Source: JAGQIB01 sp041393395 (GTDB taxonomy: Bacteria > ARS69). From it: a stretch of 64,000 nucleotides of DNA. Below are positions 10,922 to 19,797 of this stretch, in pieces. The stretch spans positions 310,001-374,000 of the forward strand of contig JAWKKG010000005.1 in the NCBI GenBank assembly GCA_041393395.1, read 5' to 3'. Each line of letters starts with the position of its first letter. The stretch's first letter is position 1. Under the pieces are notes generated by a model. That model was not told the DNA's origin and did no database searches. It worked only from the letters and a program-made list of their open reading frames with translations. Made by a program: the position numbers and the translations under genes.

Positions 10922-11806
10922 CTACCCGCCGTCGCGAGCCGTCCACGCGAGCCCCGCGAGGACGAGCACGGTCGCCACGATTGCCGACGGTCCCGGCACC
11001 TCGCGAAACAGGATCCAGCCGAGCAGCGCCACGAACAGCGGGACGAGTCCGTACACGAACGCCGACGTGCGCGTGGGACCGTTCTCGGTGACGGAACGGT
11101 TGAACAGCACGAATCCGAGACCCGAGGCGGCGATTCCCATCCAGACGAGCGCGATCCAGATCCGGGGCGAGACCTGCAGTGACGGCCACCCCTCGAACGT
11201 TCGGGCCATCGCCGCGAGCAGCACCGTACCGAGGATCGTCGCGTGAAACGAAGACACGAGCGACGACGCACCCGGGACGCGGCGCACGACGAGCGAGTGG
11301 ATCGCGAAGGACGTGACGGCGCCGAGCATCAGGGCGTCGCCGCGATTCAAACCCAGCGAGAGCAGGCGCGCGGGATTCCCGCGGGACAGCAACGTGACTA
11401 CGCCGAGCACCACGAGCGCGATCCCGGCCCAGGACCGACGCGGCAGACGCTCCCGCAGGAACGTCGCCGCGAGCAGTCCCGTGATCACGGGGCTCAGCGC
11501 GTTGATCAGTGCCGTGTTGAACACCTCGGTGTAGCGCAGGCTCGCATAGAAGAAGGTCTGATAGCCCACGAGCCCGAACACGGCCATCGCCAGCAGCGCG
11601 GGCCACGGCGCTCGACGTCGCGCGCCGCCGGCGCTCCGCCCCCGTCGCGTCGTGGCGACGAGCGTCCCCAGGAACAGACTCCCGATGCCGAGCCGGAACG
11701 CGGCGACGATCATCGGCGCCAGCTCCTCGGTCGCGATCTTCGCGGCCCCGTACGTCGTGCCGAACATCGCGGCCGCGCCCACGGCCAGCCAGAGAGAACG
11801 TTTCAT
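10922..11806 (-). CDS. EamA/DMT-family transporter
   Basis: A 294-residue protein with ten predicted helices in two five-helix EamA repeats; the first repeat ends with the SPVITGLLAATFLRERLPRR-like segment (core SPVITGLLAATFLRERL) and the second with VPLFVALLGWILFREVPG. This is the drug/metabolite transporter superfamily, often exporting amino acids or metabolites; substrate unknown. The ATG at 11806 overlaps the stop of the glycosyltransferase upstream as ATGA. It is the last gene of a four-gene coupled minus-strand run starting at 15184. Confidence 0.9.
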   Translation of the reverse strand: MKRSLWLAVGAAAMFGTTYGAAKIATEELAPMIVAAFRLGIGSLFLGTLVATTRRGRSAGGARRRAPWPALLAMAVFGLVGYQTFFYASLRYTEVFNTALINALSPVITGLLAATFLRERLPRRSWAGIALVVLGVVTLLSRGNPARLLSLGLNRGDALMLGAVTSFAIHSLVVRRVPGASSLVSSFHATILGTVLLAAMARTFEGWPSLQVSPRIWIALVWMGIAASGLGFVLFNRSVTENGPTRTSAFVYGLVPLFVALLGWILFREVPGPSAIVATVLVLAGLAWTARDGG

Positions 11807-13542
11807 CGCGCGCGTCGCGCCTCACGCTCCGCGTCCTCGGTGCGGCCGAGCGCCTCGTACACCAGGGCGAGGTTCTCGTGGATGCCGGGGGGCTCCTCCC
11901 CGCGCGCGAGCAGGCCCTCCAGGATCCTCGCCGACTCCTCCAGGCGACCCGTGGCCGCGAGCGCCGCCGCCTCGCGCCCCGCGAGCGAGACGTCGTCCGG
12001 ATTCGCGCGTGCCGCCCGGGTGACGAGTTCCACGAGCGACGGGTCCGGCCGTTCGACGTCCGTTGCGAGCGCCGCGTCCCAGGCGAGGTAGGCAGCGCGG
12101 CGCAGGAGCTTCGGATTCTCCGGCTCGAGCTCGAGTCCGGCGCGGTACTCCGCGAGCGCCTCCTCGGGGCGGCCCGCCACCTCGTAGCCGATGCCCGCGG
12201 AGAGATGCGAGTTCGCCACCGTGCCTGCGTGGATCGGCCGGTAGGCCACGGCTGCGATCGCGATCGCCACCATCGAACCGACCGCGAGTGGTCGCCACGA
12301 ATGCGCGCGGATTCGATCGACCACTTCCACCGCGGCGTAGCCCGCGAAGCACGCGAGCGGCGCCACGAGCGGTAGCCGGTAGCGCGAGAACACGAAGAAC
12401 AGCGCGACGGACAGCGGATACACGACCAGGAACAGCGCGAGCTCGCCCGGCACCCGCCGACGAACCGCGGCCGCCAGCAGCCCGACGCCGCCGAGCACCG
12501 CGAACACCCCGAATCCCGGCAGCGGCAGCCGCAGGACCGGCGCGAAACGTCGGAAGTAGCGCAGGTCCTCGTCGTCCGGGATCTCGTAATCGTGGAACAG
12601 GAGGCCGAGCTTCGTCACGAATCGGCGGACGGATCGCGCCGGATCCCGCGCGAGCTCGGCGAGCCCCTCTCGCATCCAGTATCGAGACACCGCGCCCGGC
12701 GAGAGCGCGTGGCCCGCACGTCGCTCGGCCTCCACGCGAAAGTCGGTCTCCTCGAAACGGGGACTGCGCCGCACGAAGTCCGGCACGAGGTAGCCGCCGT
12801 CCGCGTTGCCGGCCCAGTTGCCGGTGTAGAAGTTCTGCCCGGCCTGCGACGTGATCGGCAGCACCTCGCCGCTCGCCGCGAAGTTGTGCAGGGTGGCGGG
12901 CAGGATCGCGAGCGCCGTGCCGCCCGCGAGCGCGAGCGGCGGCGCGAGGCGCCTCGTGCGCAGCGCGGTCCACACGACGGCGGCGGCGGTGAAGAGCGCA
13001 AAGTTCTCTCGCACGAGTGCCGCGAGTCCGCCGGCCAGGCCGGCCGCGAGGAACCATCGCGCGGAGTCACGTCGCCGCGCCTCCACCAGCAGGAGGAGGG
13101 CGGCCGTGGCGAGCGTCACCCCGAGCGTCGTCTTCGTGACCTTCCCCTCCTCGAACAGGAGCGTGCCGTGGATCGCCACGAGCGCGCCCGACACGAGTGC
13201 CGGCGTGCGCCCGAACAGCCGGCGCGCGAGCAGCATCACGAGCGCGACGTTTCCCGTGCCGAGCAACGCGTTGACGAGGCGCGGGAACAGGAGGTCGCCG
13301 CCGGAGATCGCGTGCAGTCCGGCGAGAAAGTAGGCGTAGAGGGGTGCCTGGTAGAACGGCGCGCCGCGCATCCACTCCCCCGCCGCGAGGCGACGCGCCC
13401 AGGCGTCGTACGACTCCGCGTCGAGGGACAGCACGTCGAACAGCGGATAGTCCCGGATCGTGAGCACGTGGATCACGCGGAGGCCGGCGGCCACGGCGAG
13501 GATCAGCAGGGCGATCCGGCCCGCCCGGTTCGGTTCACTCAT
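11803..13542 (-). CDS. GT39-like membrane glycosyltransferase with C-terminal TPRs
   Basis: A 579-residue protein. The N-terminal two thirds is a multi-helix GT-C fold: an early Asp-Glu-like loop (SLDAESYDAWARRL), then PFYQAPLYAYFLAG, which match the PMT_2/GT39 pattern of lipid-phosphate-sugar-using transferases. A large periplasmic loop follows (SQAGQNFYTGNWAG). From about residue 420 the protein becomes a tetratricopeptide region (GYEVAGRPEEALAEYRAGL and a second set near the end). The ATG at 13542 overlaps the SpoU gene stop. Probable role: transfer of a sugar to a protein or lipid at the periplasmic face. Acceptor unknown. Confidence 0.85.
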   Translation of the reverse strand: MSEPNRAGRIALLILAVAAGLRVIHVLTIRDYPLFDVLSLDAESYDAWARRLAAGEWMRGAPFYQAPLYAYFLAGLHAISGGDLLFPRLVNALLGTGNVALVMLLARRLFGRTPALVSGALVAIHGTLLFEEGKVTKTTLGVTLATAALLLLVEARRRDSARWFLAAGLAGGLAALVRENFALFTAAAVVWTALRTRRLAPPLALAGGTALAILPATLHNFAASGEVLPITSQAGQNFYTGNWAGNADGGYLVPDFVRRSPRFEETDFRVEAERRAGHALSPGAVSRYWMREGLAELARDPARSVRRFVTKLGLLFHDYEIPDDEDLRYFRRFAPVLRLPLPGFGVFAVLGGVGLLAAAVRRRVPGELALFLVVYPLSVALFFVFSRYRLPLVAPLACFAGYAAVEVVDRIRAHSWRPLAVGSMVAIAIAAVAYRPIHAGTVANSHLSAGIGYEVAGRPEEALAEYRAGLELEPENPKLLRRAAYLAWDAALATDVERPDPSLVELVTRAARANPDDVSLAGREAAALAATGRLEESARILEGLLARGEEPPGIHENLALVYEALGRTEDAEREARRAR

Positions 13543-14330
13543 CGCGCGCGCTGCCGGTCCGCCTCGTAGAGCAGCACGGCCGCCGCGACGGACACGTTCA
13601 GCGAGTCGGCGCGGCCGCGCATCGGAATCCGCACGCGCGAGTCCGCGGCGCCGCGCGAGTCCGCGGGGAGACCGGCCGCCTCCGCGCCGACCACGATCGC
13701 GACCGCGCCCGAGAAGTCCGTCCGATCCGGCGGCGCCGTGCCGTCCGGTGTGGCCGCCACGATCCGCAGACCGCGACCGCGCAGCCACGCGAGCAACGTA
13801 CCCGCGGGCGCCACGCCGACCGGCACCGTGAACAGGCAGCCGAGACTGGATCGCACGACGTTCGGGTTCAGCAGATCCGTCCCGCCCTCCACGATGAGCG
13901 CGTCGGCGCCGAACGCGTCGGCCGAGCGGAGGAGCGCCCCGAGGTTGCCGGGTTTCTCCACCCCCAGCGTCGCGAGCACGAGCGGCTCGGCCGGGAGACG
14001 CAGGCGATCCGCCGCGAGATCGGGAGCGACGAACACGCCGAGCCAGCCGTCGCGGTCGTCGCGAACGGCGATCTTCGCGAAGACGTCGCCGGTGACCTCG
14101 ATCACGCGTCCGCCGCGCTCCGCCACGCGGCCGGCGAAGTCGTCGGCGCGCGCGGCCTCCGTCACGAACAGGTGATCGAGCTCCCACCCGGCCTCGAACG
14201 CGTGCATCAGCTCGCGCTTTCCCTCCACGAGGAAGCGCGCGGCGCGTTCGCGCGTGCGGCGGTCGCGCAGCTTCACCGCATCCTTGACGCGGGGATTGTC
14301 CAGGCTCGAGATACGCAGCGTCTCGCTCAG
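13539..14330 (-). CDS. TrmH/SpoU-family RNA 2'-O-methyltransferase
   Basis: A SPOUT methyltransferase with an N-terminal SpoU substrate-binding domain and the knot motifs VEKPGNLGALLRSADAFG, IVVGAEAAGLP and MRGRADSLNVSVAAAVLLYEA. It should methylate a ribose in rRNA or tRNA with S-adenosylmethionine; the target nucleotide cannot be told. The first conventional start is the GTG at 14276, but the codons upstream in the same frame encode LRISSLDNPRVKDAV, the conserved beginning of this family. The only start-like codon there is CTG at 14330, with GGAGG eight bases before it and overlapping the upstream stop as CTGA. I give that start; the fallback is 14276. Confidence 0.82.
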   Translation of the reverse strand: MSETLRISSLDNPRVKDAVKLRDRRTRERAARFLVEGKRELMHAFEAGWELDHLFVTEAARADDFAGRVAERGGRVIEVTGDVFAKIAVRDDRDGWLGVFVAPDLAADRLRLPAEPLVLATLGVEKPGNLGALLRSADAFGADALIVEGGTDLLNPNVVRSSLGCLFTVPVGVAPAGTLLAWLRGRGLRIVAATPDGTAPPDRTDFSGAVAIVVGAEAAGLPADSRGAADSRVRIPMRGRADSLNVSVAAAVLLYEADRQRAR

Positions 14331-15184
14331 GAGAAGTCCCTCCGGGCCCAGAGGCCCGCGTGCAATCGCGCGCCGGAACGTGCGACGAGTACCGACTCGC
14401 CCGCCGTGGTCACGCCGTCCCGCGCGCCGAGCGCGCGATCGACCTCGCGCGCGAGCCGGGCCGGCGACCAGCCCTCCGCGTGGGCGGTGACCAGCACGAA
14501 CCGCGCATCCTGGGCCAGGATCGCCGCGACGTCACGCAGGAGCGGCGCGAGTCCGCGCTCGATCTCCCAGCGCTCGCCGCGTGGCCCGCGTCCGAACGTC
14601 GGCGGATCGAGCGCCACCCCGTCCCAGTTTCCCCCGCGCCGCCGCTCGCGCGCGACGAACTTCGGCACATCCTCGGCGATCGAACGGAGGGGGCGGTCCG
14701 AGAGGTCGTTGTGCTCCACGTTGCGGCGGAGCCAGGCGATCGCGGGCTTCGAGGCGTCGATGGCGGTGACGGCCGCCCCCGCCCGCGCCGCCGTCAGCGC
14801 GAACCCACCCGTGTAGCAGAACAGGTCCAGGATCCGGGGCGGCGCGTGCTCGGGACGCCGGGCCACGTGCTCCCGGACCCGCTCCGCGAGGTCCGCCCGC
14901 AGGGCGGCCGGCTCGGGGAACATCCCGACCTGGCCGGTGGGCGTCGGTCGGAGCTCGTACACGATCCCATCGATCGTGGCCGTCCAGTCCTCGGGTTCCG
15001 CCCCTTCGAACTGCCACCGACCCGGCGCCCCCTCTCCGGGCCCGGGAAAGAACGCGCCATCCGCCGCGGCCCACGCGGCCGGGTCGAGCGGGGGCTCCTG
15101 CGCGGCGGGAGCCGGACGGGAGATGCACCGGCTCCCGAAGCGCTCCAGCTTGCGTCCATGACCGGCGTCGATCAGCTCGTACAC
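14327..15184 (-). CDS. RlmI-like class I SAM-dependent methyltransferase
   Basis: A 285-residue protein. It begins YELIDAGHGRKLERFG, the usual opening of this group, then has motif I in DLFCYTGGF (SAM binding), the acidic residue of motif II in AVTAIDASKPA and motif IV LDPPTFGRGPRGERWE, the DPPxF form of the RlmI/RlmK/YwbD-like family that makes 5-methylcytosine or methylates guanine in 23S rRNA. It lacks an N-terminal PUA domain, so it is shorter than RlmI. Start taken as the GTG at 15184 directly before the conserved opening. First gene of the run RlmI-like, SpoU, GT39, EamA. The pairing of two RNA methyltransferases suggests ribosome modification. Confidence 0.85.
   Translation of the reverse strand: MYELIDAGHGRKLERFGSRCISRPAPAAQEPPLDPAAWAAADGAFFPGPGEGAPGRWQFEGAEPEDWTATIDGIVYELRPTPTGQVGMFPEPAALRADLAERVREHVARRPEHAPPRILDLFCYTGGFALTAARAGAAVTAIDASKPAIAWLRRNVEHNDLSDRPLRSIAEDVPKFVARERRRGGNWDGVALDPPTFGRGPRGERWEIERGLAPLLRDVAAILAQDARFVLVTAHAEGWSPARLAREVDRALGARDGVTTAGESVLVARSGARLHAGLWARRDFS
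14339..14343 (-). promoter_or_regulatory. Shine-Dalgarno GGAGG for a proposed CTG start
   Basis: GGAGG lies inside the 3' end of the RlmI-like gene, eight bases upstream of a CTG at 14330 that overlaps that gene's TGA. Together they would restart translation on the SpoU methyltransferase. It decides the start only if CTG initiation is accepted. Confidence 0.5.
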
Positions 15185-15346
15185 GTCGCTCTCAGGACCC
15201 CCTTCCCGGCCGCCCAGCGTACCCCGCTCAAGCCGGGTCCGCGACCCGCCGATCTCCGAGATGGCCCCCTTCGTTCCGGGGCCTCCGAGCGGGGTCCGCG
15301 TCGCGCGGCTCCCGCCCGGGTCGACCGACGCACCCGTGGAGACCTC

Positions 15347-15724
15347 ATGGACCGACGCATCCTGCAGGCCGTCGCCTTCGCCGCCGTCGCGATCGCCGTG
15401 GTCGCGATCGCCGGGTGCGGGGGCATGCGCGAACACATCCGGCAACACAATACCCGCCCCGAAGTCCTCGATCCCGTGGGCACGTACCTCGGCCCGCGCG
15501 TCGGCGTCCTGACCTACGATCAGGCGCTGATGGACTGGGGACATCCCGCGCACGTCACGAACGGCGACACGATCTTCCTCGCGACGTGGACCGAACGGGA
15601 AGCCGCCACCGTGGGCGGGGACTTCGCACAACTGTTCGTGGCCGAGAACGGCGGGCCGGCGCTGAACGCGACGTTCGACCTCGACACGCGAACGCTGCAG
15701 AGCTTCGGCTTCAGCCGGAAGTAG
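15347..15724 (+). CDS. small lipoprotein of unknown function
   Basis: A 125-residue protein with a signal peptide ending in AIAGC, a good lipobox (Cys24). The mature part has a Tyr-Asp-Gln-Ala segment (LTYDQALMDWGHPAHV) followed by short beta-like stretches and resembles small SmpA/OmlA-like outer-membrane lipoproteins in size and layout, but I would not assign it. GGAG lies six bases before the ATG. Its last 14 bases overlap the end of the convergent patatin gene. Confidence 0.7.
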   Translation: MDRRILQAVAFAAVAIAVVAIAGCGGMREHIRQHNTRPEVLDPVGTYLGPRVGVLTYDQALMDWGHPAHVTNGDTIFLATWTEREAATVGGDFAQLFVAENGGPALNATFDLDTRTLQSFGFSRK

Positions 15725-16922
15725 CCCGCCGCCCGAACACGCGCCGGCGATCGCTGCCCGCGAGTCGACGTCGCAGCTCCTCCTCGACGAGGGCCGGCGG
15801 CGCCCAGCCGGGCTCGGGCGCGGCGAGCGGTGGCGCAGTTCCCGCCACGAGTTCCGGAGCGTGCGCGAGCACCGCGCGATTCGCCGTGAAGTAGCCGTGG
15901 TTCATGAGCACCGCGGCCTCGCCTTCGGAGAACGCATCGAGGTCCGTGCGAATACGCGCCACGACGTCGAATGCGAATGCCTTCGAGTACTCCGCCGGCG
16001 ACACCTCGTCGGCGGGTACTCCCGGGAAACGCGACGTCGCCGACCGCACGCTCCAGTACGCCCCGCCGAAGACGGTCCGATAGCCTGACATGAGCCAGCG
16101 CTTGCGCAGCGAGCGGCATTGCGACTCCAGAGTCCCCGCGTAGCGCATCAGTCGCCACAGGAAGTTCCGATCCGACTGGAACTGGTAGGCGCCGCCCGCA
16201 TCCGACACGAGGAGCCAGCTCACTCGCTTCCAGACCGGCTCGAGTCCGAGATTGTCGTAGTTTCCGCCGTCCGTGAGGCGGAGATCGCCGATCGCCTCCT
16301 GCCACTGTTCCGGCCGGGACCGCTTCGCGCCCGAACGCCGGAACTCGGATGCAGGGACGCGCACGGGCACCGGGCCGAACAGCGGCGGGAAGCACGCCGA
16401 CGCCGCGGCGGCGCGCGCCAGCGTCCACTCCGGCGACGTCTTCACGTAGCCCGCGAGCCAGTCCCCCATCTCGTCGCGACGGAACTCCCAGTTCGCGCCG
16501 AACGCGAGATCCGTGGAGCACAGGCGGAACTCCGGCGATACGGGCATGTCGGAGAGAGGCACGCCGGCCAGCGCGTGCAGGCGACCGGCCACGGACTCCG
16601 CCGACACGTGGCCTCGGGTCCAGTTCCACGGCAGGAGCCGTAGCGCGAGAGCACGCGTGCGGACGTCCTGGCGCGTCAGCGCACGGAGCGGCGACTCGAC
16701 GTCGCGGATCCAGTCCGCGTGCCAGTTCGGATTGCGCGCGACGGCGGCCGCCCACACCGCGGCCACGAAGCTGCCGCCCGACACGGAGCTGACGCGCAGA
16801 TCCGGTCGCGCGAGGATGCCGAGCTCATGCAGACGCCGCAGCGCGCCGAGGTGGAACAGCACGGCGCGGTAGCCGCCTCCCGAGAGGCAGATCCCGACTC
16901 CCTCGCGACGACCGGTTGCCAT
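15711..16922 (-). CDS. patatin-like phospholipase
   Basis: A 403-residue patatin-domain protein. The oxyanion hole is GGGYRAV near residue 15, the nucleophile elbow is VSSVSGGSF (Ser of the SGG; the first Gly of GxSxG is replaced by Ser, a common bacterial variant) and the catalytic Asp is in LTDGGNYDNLG. These complete the Ser-Asp dyad of patatins. It should act as an acyl hydrolase on membrane lipids. No signal peptide is seen, so it is cytosolic or exported by another route. GGAGG is four bases before the ATG at 16922. It lies 15 bases downstream of the subtilase gene and could be cotranscribed with it. Confidence 0.9.
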   Translation of the reverse strand: MATGRREGVGICLSGGGYRAVLFHLGALRRLHELGILARPDLRVSSVSGGSFVAAVWAAAVARNPNWHADWIRDVESPLRALTRQDVRTRALALRLLPWNWTRGHVSAESVAGRLHALAGVPLSDMPVSPEFRLCSTDLAFGANWEFRRDEMGDWLAGYVKTSPEWTLARAAAASACFPPLFGPVPVRVPASEFRRSGAKRSRPEQWQEAIGDLRLTDGGNYDNLGLEPVWKRVSWLLVSDAGGAYQFQSDRNFLWRLMRYAGTLESQCRSLRKRWLMSGYRTVFGGAYWSVRSATSRFPGVPADEVSPAEYSKAFAFDVVARIRTDLDAFSEGEAAVLMNHGYFTANRAVLAHAPELVAGTAPPLAAPEPGWAPPALVEEELRRRLAGSDRRRVFGRRATSG

Positions 16923-16937
16923 CGTCCCTCCGGCGGA

Positions 16938-19601
16938 TCAGTTCATGCGCACGACCTTGCGGCTCGAGCTGCCGTGCTCCGTCTCCAGTCGCACGAAGTA
17001 GACCCCGGCCGCGGCGTTCGCGCCACCGTCCGTCTTGCCGTCCCAGCGGACCTCCGACCGCCCGGCCTCGCGGACGTCGTCCGCCACCGTGCGCACCAGC
17101 CGCCCCGTGACGTCGTACACGCGCACGCGCACCGGCCCGCGCTGGGGGAGGGAGAAGGAAACGTCGGTGCCGCCGCGCGACGGATTCGGGCCGACCGAGG
17201 TGATCCTCGGACGCGCAGCATCCATCACGCCTTCCGCGCGCACCGGGCCGCCGTTCAGGGCGAACGCCTCGAGGCGATACCGCTCGCGATGGATCACCGT
17301 GCCGAAGTCCTGCACGATCAGCGTCCAGGTTCCGGGTTCCGGATCCTCGATCAATCCGAGCTCCGGACTGTCGATCGAAGCGAACGGGATCATCGCGCCG
17401 GACGGCGAGCGGGCCCAGAGATCGAGGTCATACGTCGGCCAGCGCGTCCAGTCGTGCTTCCACTCGAGCCGCAGGCCGAGCGCGTCGAGTCCCTCGGGAA
17501 CTTCGATCGGGTGCGCGTCGATCTCGTCGCGGCGGAGCTGCCCCACGAACGTCCAGTCCGGCTCGAAGTGCGCGCGCTGCGACGTCGCCTCCCAGGTCGC
17601 GCTCACCGGACTGTAGTTCGAGAGCGAGCCGCCGATCGTCACCCGCGCCGTGCCGGGCTCCGGATAAGGCCACACGAAGGACTCGCCCCCCTCGAGCACG
17701 CCGCCGAACACGTAGTCCCCGGCGCCGCCCCGCTTCGCGGAGTGCACCGTGACCTGGACCTCGTCCCCGAAGAACGGATTCTGGACGTCGCCGGTGGTGA
17801 ACCCGGGGAACGACATCTCGATCGCCGCAAGGCCGTCCGGCACCTCGAGCAGGTAGTCGTACGTCTCGCCCGGTCCGAGCTCGGGCGTCGACCGCGCGAC
17901 GTGACCGCGCATCCGCACGCGCTCCGCGAGCGGATGCGACGGATCGGACCAGCCGGACCACCACACGTGCCCTTCCTCCAGCTCCTCCAGCGCCGCCGGT
18001 ACGCTCACGAAGCCGCGCCCCTGGTCTCGCTCGCTGAACGCGCCGTCGATCGGCTGCGCGCCGAGCTTCAGGACGTTCGCGATGAACGGCGCGCGGGCGT
18101 GACGTCCCTCGTGCTTCGCCCACGCGTGGAGCAGCGCGGCGCACCCGCTCACGGTCGGCGCGGCGAACGAGGTCCCCGAACCGAAGCCGAACGAAGGCAT
18201 GTCCGGGATCCGGTCACCGGTCACGTCGACCATGTTGGAAGAGAACAGGAAGAAAGCCGAGGCGATCAGGTCGGGCTTCACGCGGCCATCTCCGGTGAGT
18301 CCGCGCGAGGAGAAGTCCACGACCTGCAGATCGTGCGGGTAGAACAGCTCGCCGGATCCGGGAGGCGCACCGAACAGGACCTCCACCGCGATCCGCGTGT
18401 GCAGCGGATCGACGGCGCCACCCGCCGTGAGCGACGTGATGGCGGAGCCCGGGCTGCCCACCGTGATCAGGGCCGGACCTTCGTTCGCCGCCGCCGACAC
18501 GCACGTGATGCCGTAGTACGTGGCACGATCCACCATGCGGTCGAGCGGATTCCAGCCGTCGAACAGCACCGGCCCGGACAGGCTCATGTTGATGACGTCG
18601 AGGTCGAGTTCCCCGTGCCGCTTCATGGTCACGAGACGATCGATCGCCTCCGCCACCCGCGCGTCCGGCGCGCTGCCGCCGTCGTACGGAAACACCTTCA
18701 CCCCGAACAGCGAGGCGCCCGGTGCCGCGCCCATCAGGTGCAGGAACGCCGTGTCCCCGTCGATCTCGATCGACTCCGGCGAGTTCAGGGCCACCGACTC
18801 CGCGAACGGATCGTCGGCCGGCAGCTCGAGGATCGCGTGGCCGGCGATCAGGCCCGCCACCATGGTGCCGTGCGAGTTGTTCTGCAGCGCGTCCCAGTCG
18901 AACGCGAGATTCTCGGGCGTGCCGTCGCCGTCGCGGTCGATCGCGCGCTCCTCGTCCTCGGGGACGAGATTGAGTCCGCCGATCACGTTGCCTTCGATCA
19001 GCGGGTGGCCGGAGTACACACCGCTGTCGATGATCGCGACCACGGCGCCCTCTCCCGCGCCGGTCGCCTCCCAGCTCTGGGCGGCGCCGGTCACGGAATC
19101 GTAGCCGAGGAACGAGCCGGGCGTGACGTCGCGGCCGGGCGACGCGATCTCCGCCGCCGGCACGGAACGCACACGCCAGCGCTCGGCTCCCGGCACCGGA
19201 ATCGTCGTGCCGTCGCCGACCGGCGGCCGTGCTCGGCCGAAGCCGGGCGCGAAACGGGACAGGTCGGGTGTGACCACCGCGCGGCGAACGTCGTGCGCGC
19301 GGGACGCGTCGCGGACGCGCGGGTCCGAGAGGAGCTCGTCGAGGCGATCTGCCGGTACGCGCACGGTGACCGCGTCGAGATTCTCGAACGTGTAGGTGAC
19401 GTGGCCGCCGAGCTCCCGCACGCGATCCGCGATCGCGTCCTTCGCGTCCGTCTCCAACACGGCGGACACGAACCGGAACGGCGCCTCGGGCGCGGGAGTG
19501 GCGGCCGCCGGCGCGGACGGCGCCGCGGCAACAGCGGAGATGAACACGAGCGACAGGGGGAGCGCGAGAACCGCGCCCGCCCGGGACGGGCGGAACGACA
19601 T
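16938..19601 (-). CDS. secreted subtilisin-family protease with FlgD-type C-terminal domain
   Basis: An 887-residue secreted S8 protease. A signal peptide (to about residue 27) and an inhibitor-I9-like propeptide (about 40-110) precede the catalytic domain with Asp192 (VVAIIDSG), His244 (NNSHGTMVAG) and Ser478 (GSGTSFAAPT). Beta-rich domains follow, with Ca-type DRDGDGTPEN inside the catalytic part. The last 90 residues (SVGPNPSRGGTDVSF to GVYFVRLETE) are a FlgD-like Ig domain, the sorting-type ending seen on many surface proteins of FCB-related phyla. The ATG at 19601 has GGAAGGAG seven bases upstream. Likely role: extracellular protein degradation. Confidence 0.93.
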   Translation of the reverse strand: MSFRPSRAGAVLALPLSLVFISAVAAAPSAPAAATPAPEAPFRFVSAVLETDAKDAIADRVRELGGHVTYTFENLDAVTVRVPADRLDELLSDPRVRDASRAHDVRRAVVTPDLSRFAPGFGRARPPVGDGTTIPVPGAERWRVRSVPAAEIASPGRDVTPGSFLGYDSVTGAAQSWEATGAGEGAVVAIIDSGVYSGHPLIEGNVIGGLNLVPEDEERAIDRDGDGTPENLAFDWDALQNNSHGTMVAGLIAGHAILELPADDPFAESVALNSPESIEIDGDTAFLHLMGAAPGASLFGVKVFPYDGGSAPDARVAEAIDRLVTMKRHGELDLDVINMSLSGPVLFDGWNPLDRMVDRATYYGITCVSAAANEGPALITVGSPGSAITSLTAGGAVDPLHTRIAVEVLFGAPPGSGELFYPHDLQVVDFSSRGLTGDGRVKPDLIASAFFLFSSNMVDVTGDRIPDMPSFGFGSGTSFAAPTVSGCAALLHAWAKHEGRHARAPFIANVLKLGAQPIDGAFSERDQGRGFVSVPAALEELEEGHVWWSGWSDPSHPLAERVRMRGHVARSTPELGPGETYDYLLEVPDGLAAIEMSFPGFTTGDVQNPFFGDEVQVTVHSAKRGGAGDYVFGGVLEGGESFVWPYPEPGTARVTIGGSLSNYSPVSATWEATSQRAHFEPDWTFVGQLRRDEIDAHPIEVPEGLDALGLRLEWKHDWTRWPTYDLDLWARSPSGAMIPFASIDSPELGLIEDPEPGTWTLIVQDFGTVIHRERYRLEAFALNGGPVRAEGVMDAARPRITSVGPNPSRGGTDVSFSLPQRGPVRVRVYDVTGRLVRTVADDVREAGRSEVRWDGKTDGGANAAAGVYFVRLETEHGSSSRKVVRMN

Positions 19602-19721
19602 GAGACGACTCCTTCCTCGAACGGCATCGATCGGCAACCGGCGCGAGAACCGGCGGCGCGTGGCGAGCGGGGACGCGCGCGGGACACCATTCATACGACC
19701 GCGGGAGCGATTCGGTTGCGG

Positions 19722-19750
19722 ATTCTGGCACTCGAAGCGACGCGCCGCAA
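19722..19750 (-). promoter_or_regulatory. candidate sigma70-type promoter for the subtilase gene
   Basis: On the minus strand TTGCGG (19750-19745) is followed after exactly 17 bases by CAGAAT (19727-19722). Both hexamers match four of six consensus positions. Transcription would begin near 19715, giving a leader of about 114 bases. Confidence 0.4.
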
Positions 19751-19797
19751 GGGGAGTCCGTCCCGAAGCGTCGCAGTCGCCGACGTTTCACCTCGCG

